Below are positions 16,631-24,964 of a stretch of 24,964 nucleotides of DNA, one piece after another; position 1 is the first letter of the stretch, and each line of letters begins with the position of its first letter. Location of the stretch: positions 23,246-48,209 of the forward strand of contig FR897833.1 in NCBI GenBank assembly GCA_000437495.1, in the 5' to 3' direction. A program made the position numbers and the translations under genes. The stretch is from Prevotella sp. CAG:485. Lineage in GTDB: Bacteria; Bacteroidota; Bacteroidia; Bacteroidales; Muribaculaceae. A model generated the notes under the pieces. It was given only the letters and a program-made list of their open reading frames with translations, ran no database searches and had not been told where the DNA came from.

Positions 16631-17482
16631 ATGGATAAATACGAAAAAGGCGCGTTTGTGAAATTGTTTAATCGGAATGGATATGTACTTGACTTTTCCA
16701 CTCCTGATTTTGATGCTTTCACGCTTGAAAGTGTCGGTGTCGCACTATGCCAACACTATGGACTATCAAAAGGGAAATCATTGAATGCATATATTCAAGA
16801 GGCCAATAGTAATGACGCAGACAAATTGCTATTAGCTTTATTTGAGTATTACGAAAAGGGATACGGTAATTTTGAGAGGGAAACACAGGCCGATGAATTT
16901 GGGAATGTTGCGCTCGATTGTGGTGTAAACTATCAGCCCATATATAACAAATGCAAATCTATAGCACACAAATATTCAAATTCAGGCCAATATACAAGTG
17001 TAGCAGCGCAAAACATTCAGAAGGCATTTTCAAGTGAATATATAGACAACCAGGTCAAACTTATGCTTTCTATGCAGAAAGATAATCCTACGGAAGCTAT
17101 CGGGAAGGCTAAAGAACTTATTGAGAGTTGCTGCAAGGGTATACTGGAAGAGCATAACATTGCCTATGAAACTGATTGGAAAATTCAACGTTTCGTTAAA
17201 GAAGCTATGGGCTGTCTTAGAATTATGCCCCAATATATACCAGAAAATATACCTGGGGCCGATTCAATCAAAGCTATCTTAAATCATCTAAAAACAATTG
17301 CCCAAAATGTTGCTGAATTAAGAAATCCCTACGGTAGTGGTCATGGTAAGGCTCCCGGTTACAAAAGCTTGGAAGAACGCCATGCCAAATTAGCAGTAGG
17401 AAGCGCGTTGACTCTCGTGAACTTCCTTTGGGATTCACATATTAGGGTACAGTCAAAACAGGCCAAATCAAATTTCGATTAA
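16631..17482 (+). CDS. Abortive-infection family protein with HEPN-type C-terminal domain
   Basis: A 283-residue soluble protein. The C-terminal third resembles the Abi_C domain of abortive-infection proteins: a helix with AKELIESCCKGILEE (160-174) and then LRNPYGSGHG (230-239). Arg231 and His238 are spaced R-x6-H with Asn next to Arg, the signature of HEPN ribonucleases. HEPN effectors usually cut RNA when phage infection is sensed, so this could halt growth if BREX fails. The N-terminal 140 residues, with LLLALFEYYEKGYGNFE, look like a separate sensor or partner domain. The gene is inserted between pglX and the two unknown genes with gaps of 7 and 6 bases and is AT-rich. No antitoxin-like gene is obvious unless the 186-aa neighbour fills that role. 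Confidence 0.78.
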   Translation: MDKYEKGAFVKLFNRNGYVLDFSTPDFDAFTLESVGVALCQHYGLSKGKSLNAYIQEANSNDADKLLLALFEYYEKGYGNFERETQADEFGNVALDCGVNYQPIYNKCKSIAHKYSNSGQYTSVAAQNIQKAFSSEYIDNQVKLMLSMQKDNPTEAIGKAKELIESCCKGILEEHNIAYETDWKIQRFVKEAMGCLRIMPQYIPENIPGADSIKAILNHLKTIAQNVAELRNPYGSGHGKAPGYKSLEERHAKLAVGSALTLVNFLWDSHIRVQSKQAKSNFD

Positions 17483-17488
17483 ACGACA

Positions 17489-18049
17489 ATGTTTAGTATA
17501 TCTTCATTTTCTATTGGGCAACCATTTCCAGACGAGAGATATATTTCGCCGGAAGATTGCGTTACACCACGCATTACGTCTCATTCGTTTGACGTGATTA
17601 TTACACTTGACAATCCCACGTTTGAGGAAAGGAAAGCCATCGTCTGCGACCGATTCTATGTGTCGATATTTGTGCATAAGCAGATACCTCACATGGTATT
17701 TGATTTTGGTGCCAATAGATTCAACGTATCAATCAATATCCAGAAGATAAACAGTGTCGACAAACAGGACTGGGTATATGATGAGGAAACCTCTGTCACG
17801 GTATATCTTTTAGAGCCCGTTAGCGGAAACATCATCAACTTCCGAACAGTGGACTTTCCGCTTATGACGGAGCTGAAATATATGCTCCGTTTGCAGTTGC
17901 CTCTGCCCAAAGACACCATCGATGCTCGAATAATGGAGGCAGAACAAATGTATTCCGTTAAGGAAATGGAAACCTATTCCATCTTCTTTGGCGAAGTGCC
18001 GGAAAGCGGAATCAAACTTATCGAACCGGAAGAAGAATATTTATTTTAA
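17489..18049 (+). CDS. Uncharacterised 186-aa protein of the BREX accessory cassette
   Basis: I do not recognise this family. The product is 186 residues, soluble and probably mostly beta-strand (alternating patterns such as SFDVIITLD, RFYVSIFVH, HMVFDFG, TSVTVYLLE), ending in a short acidic tail EPEEEYLF. There is no membrane segment, nuclease motif or nucleotide-binding motif. It starts 6 bases after the HEPN gene and its stop is only 9 bases before the ATG of the 787-aa gene, so it is probably made together with both. A small beta-rich protein beside a large one could be a specificity or chaperone subunit, or an inhibitor of the HEPN protein. These are guesses. Confidence 0.8.
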   Translation: MFSISSFSIGQPFPDERYISPEDCVTPRITSHSFDVIITLDNPTFEERKAIVCDRFYVSIFVHKQIPHMVFDFGANRFNVSINIQKINSVDKQDWVYDEETSVTVYLLEPVSGNIINFRTVDFPLMTELKYMLRLQLPLPKDTIDARIMEAEQMYSVKEMETYSIFFGEVPESGIKLIEPEEEYLF

Positions 18050-18058
18050 TTGATCACC

Positions 18059-20422
18059 ATGAAACTCAGAATAAAAGGGAAACAGTACATTTATACGCAC
18101 GAATGTCAGCCAAATGAGAAAGGAAGGCCTCTCTCAAAAACTGAAATGCGTAATTTTATTGTTGATTGCCTCATAGATTCGTATGAGATGCGAGGGACAG
18201 ACTGTATCCGCCATACTCCCGACTTCAACTCCGAAGCCGACTTCTCTTATAAAAAGTTGGGTAAAACCGTATGCGGGGTTGTGAAATACGGTTTGGGAAA
18301 TGAGGAACTGTCTGAGTTTCTCGACAAGTTGTATAATAAAGAACAATTCAAAGAGTCTTTTACTCAGCTGTACAAAGGATATCATGAATATAATTCATAT
18401 CCGGTATTTTATTTTGCGACATCAAAATGCCTCGATACGGAAGACGGTTCTCCGGTAGCCGGAGGTCGGTATGAGATACAATGGACCCCGGTCCAACCTC
18501 TTCATCCATATATTCCAACTGCAGGTCCAAATATATCGGAGTTCGAAATGTATCAGGGATATGCTCGCAGTTGGGAAACCGGTGACACTTCCTTTATCAA
18601 AGATTATGTTAATAGTTGGTTTGATGGGGTTTCTGAGTTGTCTTTCGATTGCACGACTTCGAAAGCAGAACAAATCGAACTGATTAAATCTCAACATGAA
18701 AAATGGAAAGTTCGCAATATCGTCCTAACAACCCGACTGATTAAGGATAAAGATAGCGGCGACAACGGAATCCTGATGATGCTTAACGGGAGACCGACCG
18801 GATTCGTCGTATTGGAATTCCGAAATTATCGGATCTCAAAATCTGAAACACGAGTTCCGCCTACAAATTATGTTGAATGGGAGGTCAAGCATGAACTTTA
18901 TCAGACTCATGGCGACCACCATGCGCCCTTTGTGGTTGATAAAGAGCTCCCGATTTTCTTAACAGAAATGCTTGAGAAGTCATCCGCCTATCTAACATTA
19001 GAAACGGATATGAGCTTTGACGACACCGAAATAAACACTAAAGTTGCATCGCTGAAATACCCGGCAGACAAATTCTGCCCTGACATAGCGTATCTTGCTT
19101 TAATAGCGTATAATCCAAAAGAGAATGTCAATGAGTTTGTCACATGCTATCCTTACTTGAAAGGCAGCCCGGTAGAACTTGAGATAATTGACGTTTTGGA
19201 ATGGAGTAACAAGATTGAGGCAACAATAAAATGTAAATACTGTCGCGACGATGGCGACGATGAGTTTGTGTTCCACTTTTTTGCCACGGACTATTACTTC
19301 AATAAAGACCGCTATCAAATTGGTGAGAAAATTTGTATAGCTCTCGCCGCCTCTTCGGGTAATGCCAAAGAAGCTTCACGAGGTTTTACTTTTGAAGGTC
19401 AAAAAGCAATTGATTTTCTTGCAAAGACGGGAAGAAAACCGACCTACAATGAAAATGGCGAGGTTGAACCGGTCAGATTCAGCACGGAACAGCTCGTTGC
19501 TTTCCTGCCTCATGACGACAAATGCCCAGATATGGCAGAGTTTCAGTCTCCTGCGAATAGACTGGTTCATGATAGCTTTTATCAGAGCAGCATAAATGTA
19601 TGCTTCATAAAACTCCATAAAGACCTGGGTCTTGAAGTGCCCCTGTATTTTAATAACGATTTTAACCCCAAAGATGGAGATCCGGTTACCGGATGGATAT
19701 GGCTTTCAGGGCGAATAGCTGATCCCAGACCGAATGAAATCAGTGTGGAATCTCTTGATGAATCACTCTGTATGGTAGCAACAGCCGAGAACTTTATCAC
19801 CGAGCTGCAAAAATTAAAAGAACGTCCCATCATTGATGTAACATCTGCTTTTAGGACACTATCAGATTTGAGCATTGGTGATGGAAGAAACATGTTTGCC
19901 GTAAGATTTGGCAATATCTATCGATATAATTACGAGTTGTTTCCGGCAAATTTCTCTGAATTAGCGGTAGTTCAAAGTATGCTCGACAGTGACGGCTTCA
20001 TCGATAATCGTCAACATGATAAGTTCAAACAGTTATTAGCAAAATCAGGAGCTGAAATAAAAGGTGTAGGAAAGTATGCTCCCTGGCAATATTTTCTTGT
20101 AGATATTGCAGGAATGTTTATGCCTTGCCGCAAGTATTATTCTCCGGGCTTCAGCTATATTCTTACTGGAGATGATTCTGACAGGAGTTCGTCAGCGCTG
20201 AATGAGAAGCAAACTTCGGTATCATTGATGCCTTCTATTTCCAGAAAAGAGACTTCCGGCTTCTTTACGGTGATGGCCTGGAGTCGAGGGCGATTATTAC
20301 GACATGAATATGCCTATGCTATTAATGATGGTAGAATTAGATACAATCTTGACGGGAGCTACAAAGTAGAAGATATAATTGATGAAGAATCTGATGTGTC
20401 TAACTTACGATTCAGAGAATAA
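18059..20422 (+). CDS. Uncharacterised 787-aa protein, possible degenerate PD-(D/E)xK N-terminus
   Basis: I do not recognise a family for the full protein. The ATG at 18059 (MKLRIKGKQY) is preferred over a TTG at 18050. Residues 28-122 can be read as the alpha-beta-beta-beta-alpha-beta order of restriction-endonuclease-like folds: a helix (28-46), TPDFNSEADF (53-62, Asp55 and Asp61), GKTVCGVVK (68-76, Lys76) and, after two helices, YPVFYFATSK (114-123). The acid normally two residues before the lysine is Val, so the site looks incomplete. A single CKYC lies at 392-395. The remainder alternates beta-rich segments, including PVTGWIWLSGRIA. No P-loop is present. It ends two bases before pglZ, so it is strongly coupled to the BREX genes. 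Confidence 0.85.
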   Translation: MKLRIKGKQYIYTHECQPNEKGRPLSKTEMRNFIVDCLIDSYEMRGTDCIRHTPDFNSEADFSYKKLGKTVCGVVKYGLGNEELSEFLDKLYNKEQFKESFTQLYKGYHEYNSYPVFYFATSKCLDTEDGSPVAGGRYEIQWTPVQPLHPYIPTAGPNISEFEMYQGYARSWETGDTSFIKDYVNSWFDGVSELSFDCTTSKAEQIELIKSQHEKWKVRNIVLTTRLIKDKDSGDNGILMMLNGRPTGFVVLEFRNYRISKSETRVPPTNYVEWEVKHELYQTHGDHHAPFVVDKELPIFLTEMLEKSSAYLTLETDMSFDDTEINTKVASLKYPADKFCPDIAYLALIAYNPKENVNEFVTCYPYLKGSPVELEIIDVLEWSNKIEATIKCKYCRDDGDDEFVFHFFATDYYFNKDRYQIGEKICIALAASSGNAKEASRGFTFEGQKAIDFLAKTGRKPTYNENGEVEPVRFSTEQLVAFLPHDDKCPDMAEFQSPANRLVHDSFYQSSINVCFIKLHKDLGLEVPLYFNNDFNPKDGDPVTGWIWLSGRIADPRPNEISVESLDESLCMVATAENFITELQKLKERPIIDVTSAFRTLSDLSIGDGRNMFAVRFGNIYRYNYELFPANFSELAVVQSMLDSDGFIDNRQHDKFKQLLAKSGAEIKGVGKYAPWQYFLVDIAGMFMPCRKYYSPGFSYILTGDDSDRSSSALNEKQTSVSLMPSISRKETSGFFTVMAWSRGRLLRHEYAYAINDGRIRYNLDGSYKVEDIIDEESDVSNLRFRE

Positions 20423-20424
20423 CT

Positions 20425-22596
20425 ATGTTTAGAGAATGGCTCATACAAGATATTGAACGCGCGGCTGTAAAAAGCGACCGCGTGGTGATTTCTGACCCAT
20501 CCAAGTTCCTTGCAGGGTTCTCCTCTTTCTCCGGCTATGATCTGATAACGTTGAATTCCAACGCTGAGGAGATGGAAGCGAGAATTGCGGCTCAGACTGT
20601 TCATTCAGGGAAGAAGGTTATATTACTCTGCTTTTTCCCAAAACACGACATCCGGCATCTTCTCGAATTTGCCGGTATCGGAGCATACGTTGATTTCGAT
20701 AATCCCGATTCGTATATTCGCAAGAAACTTTATGAGTCGTTAGGCGTGAATGTAGGACTGCCCGAAGCCAAGTTGCTCCTTAGCGCAAAGCTCAGCGACG
20801 GCAAAGACCTGCGCTGGTGGAAAGGAATAGTCAACGAAGCCATCGAGCCGCTCGACAAATATGAATTGTTGCCTGGGTTCATAGAGAATCCGGTCAGATT
20901 CAAAGAGATGACCGATGAAGATGTCTATGCAGTCTTCCGCGACGAGATTTTCAAACATATGGGCAAGAACACTATGCCTTTGGATGCTCCGGCACTCCTT
21001 CGGGAACTGTCAGCAACCATCTTTGCCGGTCTTGCCTATAACAATATATCGGAATCGTTGCTGCGGCTCTACTACTGGTGGTGCAATTCCAGTAACCTTC
21101 AGGAAGCAATGAAGGCACAGTTGTCAGCATGGAATTTACCGGCAAATGTCCGTCTTCAAACGGCACATCCCGACCATCCTTTCGTTGCTCTCGATAAGAA
21201 AGTAATTGAGGAGATTGGCAGGTGTCTGCGGAACGGTATATCTTACATTGACCTTGCCGATGCTCTCAGAAAAAGAATAAAATCGCGCCATGCTGAAACT
21301 TTCAAGCCGTCATGGCTCGAAGACCTCCTCATACTGCTCGACTTCGACTCGTCGAGCATGTATCGCTATGACTCTCTGGCTAAAGTCACAGAATATTACC
21401 GCACAAAGTTCGCGAAACTCGATGCCGCTATGCGTCATCTCTATAATCAATGGCTGTCTGAACCGCAGTTGCTCCGGCCACTACAGGAATTATATGAGTC
21501 GCACTTGAAATCCCTTCTATCGGTATGGTTCTCCTGCGCTCCGCAGTCGTATCAGCCAACCCAGCTCGGCATCGTTGCTCAGGCATTAACTGAAGGGAAT
21601 AAAGTAGCGGTAATGGTATGCGACGGTCTTCGCCTGGAAATCGCTGAAGCCATCGCCGCTAAACTTAAAAACACCGCAGAGATAAGCCACGCGGTAAGGT
21701 ATGCAAAGTTGCCGTCAGTGACGGAAAACGGCATGAGTGCATTGTTCGGCATTGATGAGGTAGTCACCACAACGGCTCCTCGTTTCGCCAAACTACAGGG
21801 AACATTCCCTGATGTAGATATAAGATGGTTCGACCGACTTGGATCGGATGTATCAGCGCAGAAACTCGTGGTGCTCTATGGCGACATCGACAACGTCGGC
21901 GAGCATAAGGGTCTCGCCGGACTGAAAGATATCAACAACTATGAAGCTGAACTTGCAGATACGATACGCCGACTTCACGGCATTGGCTATCAGAAAGTGT
22001 TCCTGACATCCGACCATGGATTCGTAATCACCGGCATCCTCGACGAAGCAAACAAAATTATCGCTCCGACAGGCGTGGATGTGAAAGAGAGGTTCTTCAT
22101 TACAGATGAATTCATCAACGACTCCGGCTTCATACGCAGAGAGGACAACTTCCCGGGTAGCAGCTATCAATACTACGCAAAAAGCGATAAGCCATTCAAG
22201 ACCCGGGGTGCCTACGGCTATGCTCACGGAGGATTTACGCCGCAGGAATGTCTTATACCGATGTATTGCTTCAACTCCCTTCGAGGAGCATCGTCGTTGA
22301 AGGTGGAGATTGAGAATAAAGTCGAACTGTCTGCTGTCACCGGACAGTATTTCTCCGTGAAATTATCGGGTAACGATAATTCCAAGGGTAAGCGCCTTCG
22401 CGTGCATCTGTATGTCGACGGCTTCTCGGTCAACGCAAACATCGTCAAAATATCCGATACAGGCGACGCAACTACAGAATTTGAGGTTGAATCCGGCAAT
22501 ATGTCAATCATAGTGCAGGATATCGACTCGGGAGCACAACTTGATAGTGCGCCGGTTATTAAATCTCACAGTCGTGACATCGACGACTTATTTTAA
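20425..22596 (+). CDS. pglZ: BREX protein PglZ (alkaline-phosphatase superfamily)
   Basis: A 723-residue PglZ protein. The metal-site motifs of the alkaline-phosphatase fold are visible: VMVCDGLRLE around Asp400 and LTSDHGFVIT with Asp530-His531. The C-terminus, after GYAHGGFTPQECLIPM, is beta-rich as in other PglZ proteins. PglZ is the hallmark of all BREX types; it is required for exclusion and in tested systems works with PglX and BrxB/BrxC. Homologues have been shown to act as metal-dependent nucleases or phosphodiesterases in vitro. It is downstream of the 787-aa gene with a 2-base gap, and brxL follows after 18 bases, giving the usual pglZ-brxL end of a type 1 operon. Confidence 0.95.
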   Translation: MFREWLIQDIERAAVKSDRVVISDPSKFLAGFSSFSGYDLITLNSNAEEMEARIAAQTVHSGKKVILLCFFPKHDIRHLLEFAGIGAYVDFDNPDSYIRKKLYESLGVNVGLPEAKLLLSAKLSDGKDLRWWKGIVNEAIEPLDKYELLPGFIENPVRFKEMTDEDVYAVFRDEIFKHMGKNTMPLDAPALLRELSATIFAGLAYNNISESLLRLYYWWCNSSNLQEAMKAQLSAWNLPANVRLQTAHPDHPFVALDKKVIEEIGRCLRNGISYIDLADALRKRIKSRHAETFKPSWLEDLLILLDFDSSSMYRYDSLAKVTEYYRTKFAKLDAAMRHLYNQWLSEPQLLRPLQELYESHLKSLLSVWFSCAPQSYQPTQLGIVAQALTEGNKVAVMVCDGLRLEIAEAIAAKLKNTAEISHAVRYAKLPSVTENGMSALFGIDEVVTTTAPRFAKLQGTFPDVDIRWFDRLGSDVSAQKLVVLYGDIDNVGEHKGLAGLKDINNYEAELADTIRRLHGIGYQKVFLTSDHGFVITGILDEANKIIAPTGVDVKERFFITDEFINDSGFIRREDNFPGSSYQYYAKSDKPFKTRGAYGYAHGGFTPQECLIPMYCFNSLRGASSLKVEIENKVELSAVTGQYFSVKLSGNDNSKGKRLRVHLYVDGFSVNANIVKISDTGDATTEFEVESGNMSIIVQDIDSGAQLDSAPVIKSHSRDIDDLF

Positions 22597-22614
22597 TCTG
22601 AAATCCCATTCATC

Positions 22615-24648
22615 ATGATAGATTTAGACCATAAACTTCTCGAACTTTTCCAAGGTTTCGTAGTCCGCAAGGATATTGTCCGTTCCGTAAAGGGAACGGC
22701 TAACGTGCCTGTCTTTGTTCTTGAATATCTGCTGGCGAACCAGTGCAGCACGGATGATCCTGTGAAGATAAAAGAGGGAGTGGCAAACGTGCAGCGTGTG
22801 CTTCGCGACCATTACGTAAATCCCGATGAAGCAAATCTCTTGCAGGCAAAGATACGCGAGAACGGTCGATACAAGATTATTGACAAAATCTCCGTCCGCC
22901 TTGACGCTACGAAAGATAAATACTGGGCGGAGTTAGGGAATCTCAATGTGCGCGATGCCAACATCGACGATGACATCGTGGCTTCGCATGAGAAACTGAT
23001 GACCGGTGGAATATGGGCAATCATTGATGTGGATTATGACCCTTCGCAGGTCATCGGCTCAAAGATTTACCCCTTCGTAGTCTCAAAAATCCGACCAATC
23101 CAGTTGTCGAACTTTGATGACTCGGCTCTTCGCCGCTATCGTTCACAATTTACCAATGAGGACTGGCTCAACGTCCTTCTCCGAAGCGGTGGCTACGAAC
23201 CGGAGAGCAACGGTATGACCGACCGTATCAGAATGCTGCTCCTATCACGGTTCATCCCTCTGGTTGAGTCGAACTTCAATATGGCTGAACTCGGACCACG
23301 TAGCTCCGGCAAGTCTTTTGTATTTAAAGAACTATCTCCGTACTCGATGCTTGTTTCCGGAGGACAGGGCACAGCAGCTTCACTGTTCGTAAACAATTCC
23401 AACGGCCAGATTGGTGCCGTAGGGAAATGGGATGCAGTATGCTTCGACGAATCGACCGACGAGCTATTCAAAGATAAGGAAGTAGTGCCTCTGATGAAGG
23501 ACTATATGGAGTCCGGTTCTTTCTCTCGCGCCGGAAAATCGGGAGAGAAGTCGGCTAATGCCTCAATTATTCTTAACGGCAACATTAACCAACCGGTGGA
23601 GACCGTGCTTCAGACAAGCCATCTGTTCAGCCCGTTCTCATATAAAATCAACGAAGACACCGCCTTCCTTGACCGTATCGGCTTCTTTTTGCCCGGCTGG
23701 GAGATAATTAAATTCGCCCCGGATAATTTCACCAATCATTTCGGCTTCTCGTCTGACTTCTTCAGCGAATTGACCCATCATCTGCGTAAGGACAGCTATG
23801 TCAACGCAATGGACGAATATTTCTCATTCGGTGCCCAGTTGCGTCAGCGCGACACGAAGCCTATTCGCAAGACTGTTTCCGGTCTGATCAAGCTTATGCA
23901 TCCGGACGGGAAATACACAAAGGAAGATGTGCGCAAATATCTGGAATTTGCCATTGAGATGCGTCGCCGCGTCAAGGAACAACTTAAGCGCATCGGAGGT
24001 ATGGAATTCTTCGATACCAATTTCTCATATATTGACAACAATACGCAGGAAGAAGTCTTTGTTGCAGTTCCGGAAGAAAGAGGCCATAATCTTATCGAAG
24101 ACACACCGCTGCCTCCGGGCAACTGCTATACCGCCACAAGCGACGGTGACAAGGTGACGCTCGTCAAAGTCGAAGTCGTAACAGTTCCGGGAAATGGCAA
24201 ACTCGACATACGCGGTGCCAACACCACTGATGTAAAAGAGGATATAAAGAACACCTACAACTATATCCGTGCCAACGAACGCACTTTGCTGTCGACACAT
24301 AAGACGCTCTCGAACCTCGACGTCACTATTCAGGTGACCCCAGTGCTTGGTTCTACCGTTCATCGCGGTATAGGAGCTGCAGTGTTCACGGCGATTATTT
24401 CAGCCGTATTCGGCCGGAATCTGAAAACCGCTCTCGGAGTTCTCGGCAATATTTCAATCGGCGGAGCCATTGAACGCGCTACCAACTTTTCCGACCGCGT
24501 AACCTTGCTTTCGGAGAATGGAGCCAAGACCGTTCTCGTCCCCATGGACAACCTTCAGGAACTTGCCACCTTGCCTTCATCCATTCTCGGCAAGACTGAC
24601 GTCCCCTTCTACTCCAACGCCCAGATGCTCGTTCAAAAAATTGTGTAA
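22615..24648 (+). CDS. brxL: BREX protein BrxL (AAA+ ATPase with Lon-like C-terminal domain)
   Basis: A 677-residue protein, the usual BrxL length. Walker A is GPRSSGKS (227-234, Lys233) and Walker B is VCFDE (275-279). From about 565 the protein has the Lon-protease-like fold (VTPVLGSTVHRGIGAAVF and NISIGGAIERA), but by eye the position of the Lon catalytic Ser (GPSAG) holds Gly585 and the catalytic Lys position holds Ile, so proteolysis is unlikely. BrxL is an AAA+ protein that forms MCM-like rings on DNA and is needed for phage exclusion but not for host methylation in tested systems. BrxL defines type 1 (and type 4) BREX, and with brxA/B/C, pglX and pglZ here sets the type as 1. Confidence 0.95.
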   Translation: MIDLDHKLLELFQGFVVRKDIVRSVKGTANVPVFVLEYLLANQCSTDDPVKIKEGVANVQRVLRDHYVNPDEANLLQAKIRENGRYKIIDKISVRLDATKDKYWAELGNLNVRDANIDDDIVASHEKLMTGGIWAIIDVDYDPSQVIGSKIYPFVVSKIRPIQLSNFDDSALRRYRSQFTNEDWLNVLLRSGGYEPESNGMTDRIRMLLLSRFIPLVESNFNMAELGPRSSGKSFVFKELSPYSMLVSGGQGTAASLFVNNSNGQIGAVGKWDAVCFDESTDELFKDKEVVPLMKDYMESGSFSRAGKSGEKSANASIILNGNINQPVETVLQTSHLFSPFSYKINEDTAFLDRIGFFLPGWEIIKFAPDNFTNHFGFSSDFFSELTHHLRKDSYVNAMDEYFSFGAQLRQRDTKPIRKTVSGLIKLMHPDGKYTKEDVRKYLEFAIEMRRRVKEQLKRIGGMEFFDTNFSYIDNNTQEEVFVAVPEERGHNLIEDTPLPPGNCYTATSDGDKVTLVKVEVVTVPGNGKLDIRGANTTDVKEDIKNTYNYIRANERTLLSTHKTLSNLDVTIQVTPVLGSTVHRGIGAAVFTAIISAVFGRNLKTALGVLGNISIGGAIERATNFSDRVTLLSENGAKTVLVPMDNLQELATLPSSILGKTDVPFYSNAQMLVQKIV

Positions 24649-24670
24649 ACGACTATAATAAATTATACCT

Positions 24671-24964
24671 ATGTCTCGAATTGTCAATCTAAGAATCAAG
24701 AATTTTAGATGTTTCCAAAACTTTGAGGCAAGTTTTGGAAATGAGCACTTTATTGTGCTTATTGGCAGAGGCGATTCTGGCAAATCTGCCATTCTAAAGG
24801 CTATAGACGCGCTGTTAAGCCCACAGTGGAATTACTCTTTCACTGATTGGGATTTCTATAATGGCGATGTTTCTACCCCTATTATTATAGAGGGTGATAT
24901 TACGGAACTCCCAGATGAGCTTCTAACCTTAGATGGATGCGCTTTCAATTATAAACTTCTCTTA
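24671..24964 (+). CDS. Partial OLD/RecF-like AAA ATPase (3' end outside the window)
   Basis: The first 98 codons are present and the gene runs off the right edge. The protein starts MSRIVNLRIKNFRCFQNFE, the typical opening of SMC/RecF/OLD-type ABC ATPases, followed by Walker A GRGDSGKS (33-40) and the continuation AILKAIDALLSP. OLD-like proteins usually carry a Toprim nuclease at the C-terminus and many act in phage defence, alone or with a helicase as in Gabija. It starts 22 bases after brxL on the same strand and is AT-rich, so it may be another accessory gene of the island. Which ATPase subtype it is cannot be decided without the rest. Confidence 0.75.
   Translation, partial: MSRIVNLRIKNFRCFQNFEASFGNEHFIVLIGRGDSGKSAILKAIDALLSPQWNYSFTDWDFYNGDVSTPIIIEGDITELPDELLTLDGCAFNYKLLL

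Noticed and set aside
18050..18058. TTG start for the 787-aa protein
   Set aside because: It adds only three residues and an ATG at 18059 is available with normal spacing from the preceding stop.

Overview
The window looks like a chromosomal piece from a member of the Bacteroidales; a gut family such as Muribaculaceae is possible but unproven. The evidence is: three promoters of the Bacteroidota form (TTG, about 19-20 bases, TAnnTTTG), start codons without clear Shine-Dalgarno sequences, and a tRNA gene without an encoded CCA end. It falls into a housekeeping flank (1-3386) and a defence island (about 3390 to the right edge).

Left flank. On the minus strand, a GT39/ArnT-like membrane glycosyltransferase (782-2587), a soluble GT2 polyprenyl-phosphate glycosyltransferase (57-785, overlapping by ATGA) and the first 17 codons of a small membrane protein of the lipid-A-synthase N-terminal type (1-51) form a tight operon, probably for adding a sugar to lipid A or another envelope glycan. 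The start of this operon and its upstream region hold three unrelated tandem-repeat arrays with 9, 12 and 18 bp units. A tRNA-Leu(CAG) with its own promoter and a strong terminator closes the flank.

Junction. Just after the tRNA terminator lies a tandem 11-mer pair (TACGGGCAAAT). About 1 kb follows with no convincing gene, then ardA, encoding an acidic DNA-mimic anti-restriction protein. This fits a mobile element inserted at a tRNA gene, but no integrase is visible here.

Defence operon (5325 to beyond the right end, all plus strand, gaps of 22 bases or less). A promoter and a dyad precede a small XRE/Cro-type regulator. Then come brxA, brxB, brxC, a Ser/Thr kinase with a TPR tail, pglX, a HEPN-type abortive-infection protein, two unrecognised proteins (186 and 787 aa), pglZ, brxL and the start of an OLD/RecF-like ATPase. 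The six core genes are those of type 1 BREX: PglX methylates host DNA, and BrxC, PglZ and BrxL with BrxA/BrxB block phage replication. The kinase and the three genes between pglX and pglZ are not type 1 core genes. To the eye they are more AT-rich than the core, so they look like insertions into the operon. The best candidates for undescribed biology are the HEPN/186/787 cassette, the kinase, and a pglX whose probable target-recognition segment is a patchwork of different base composition.
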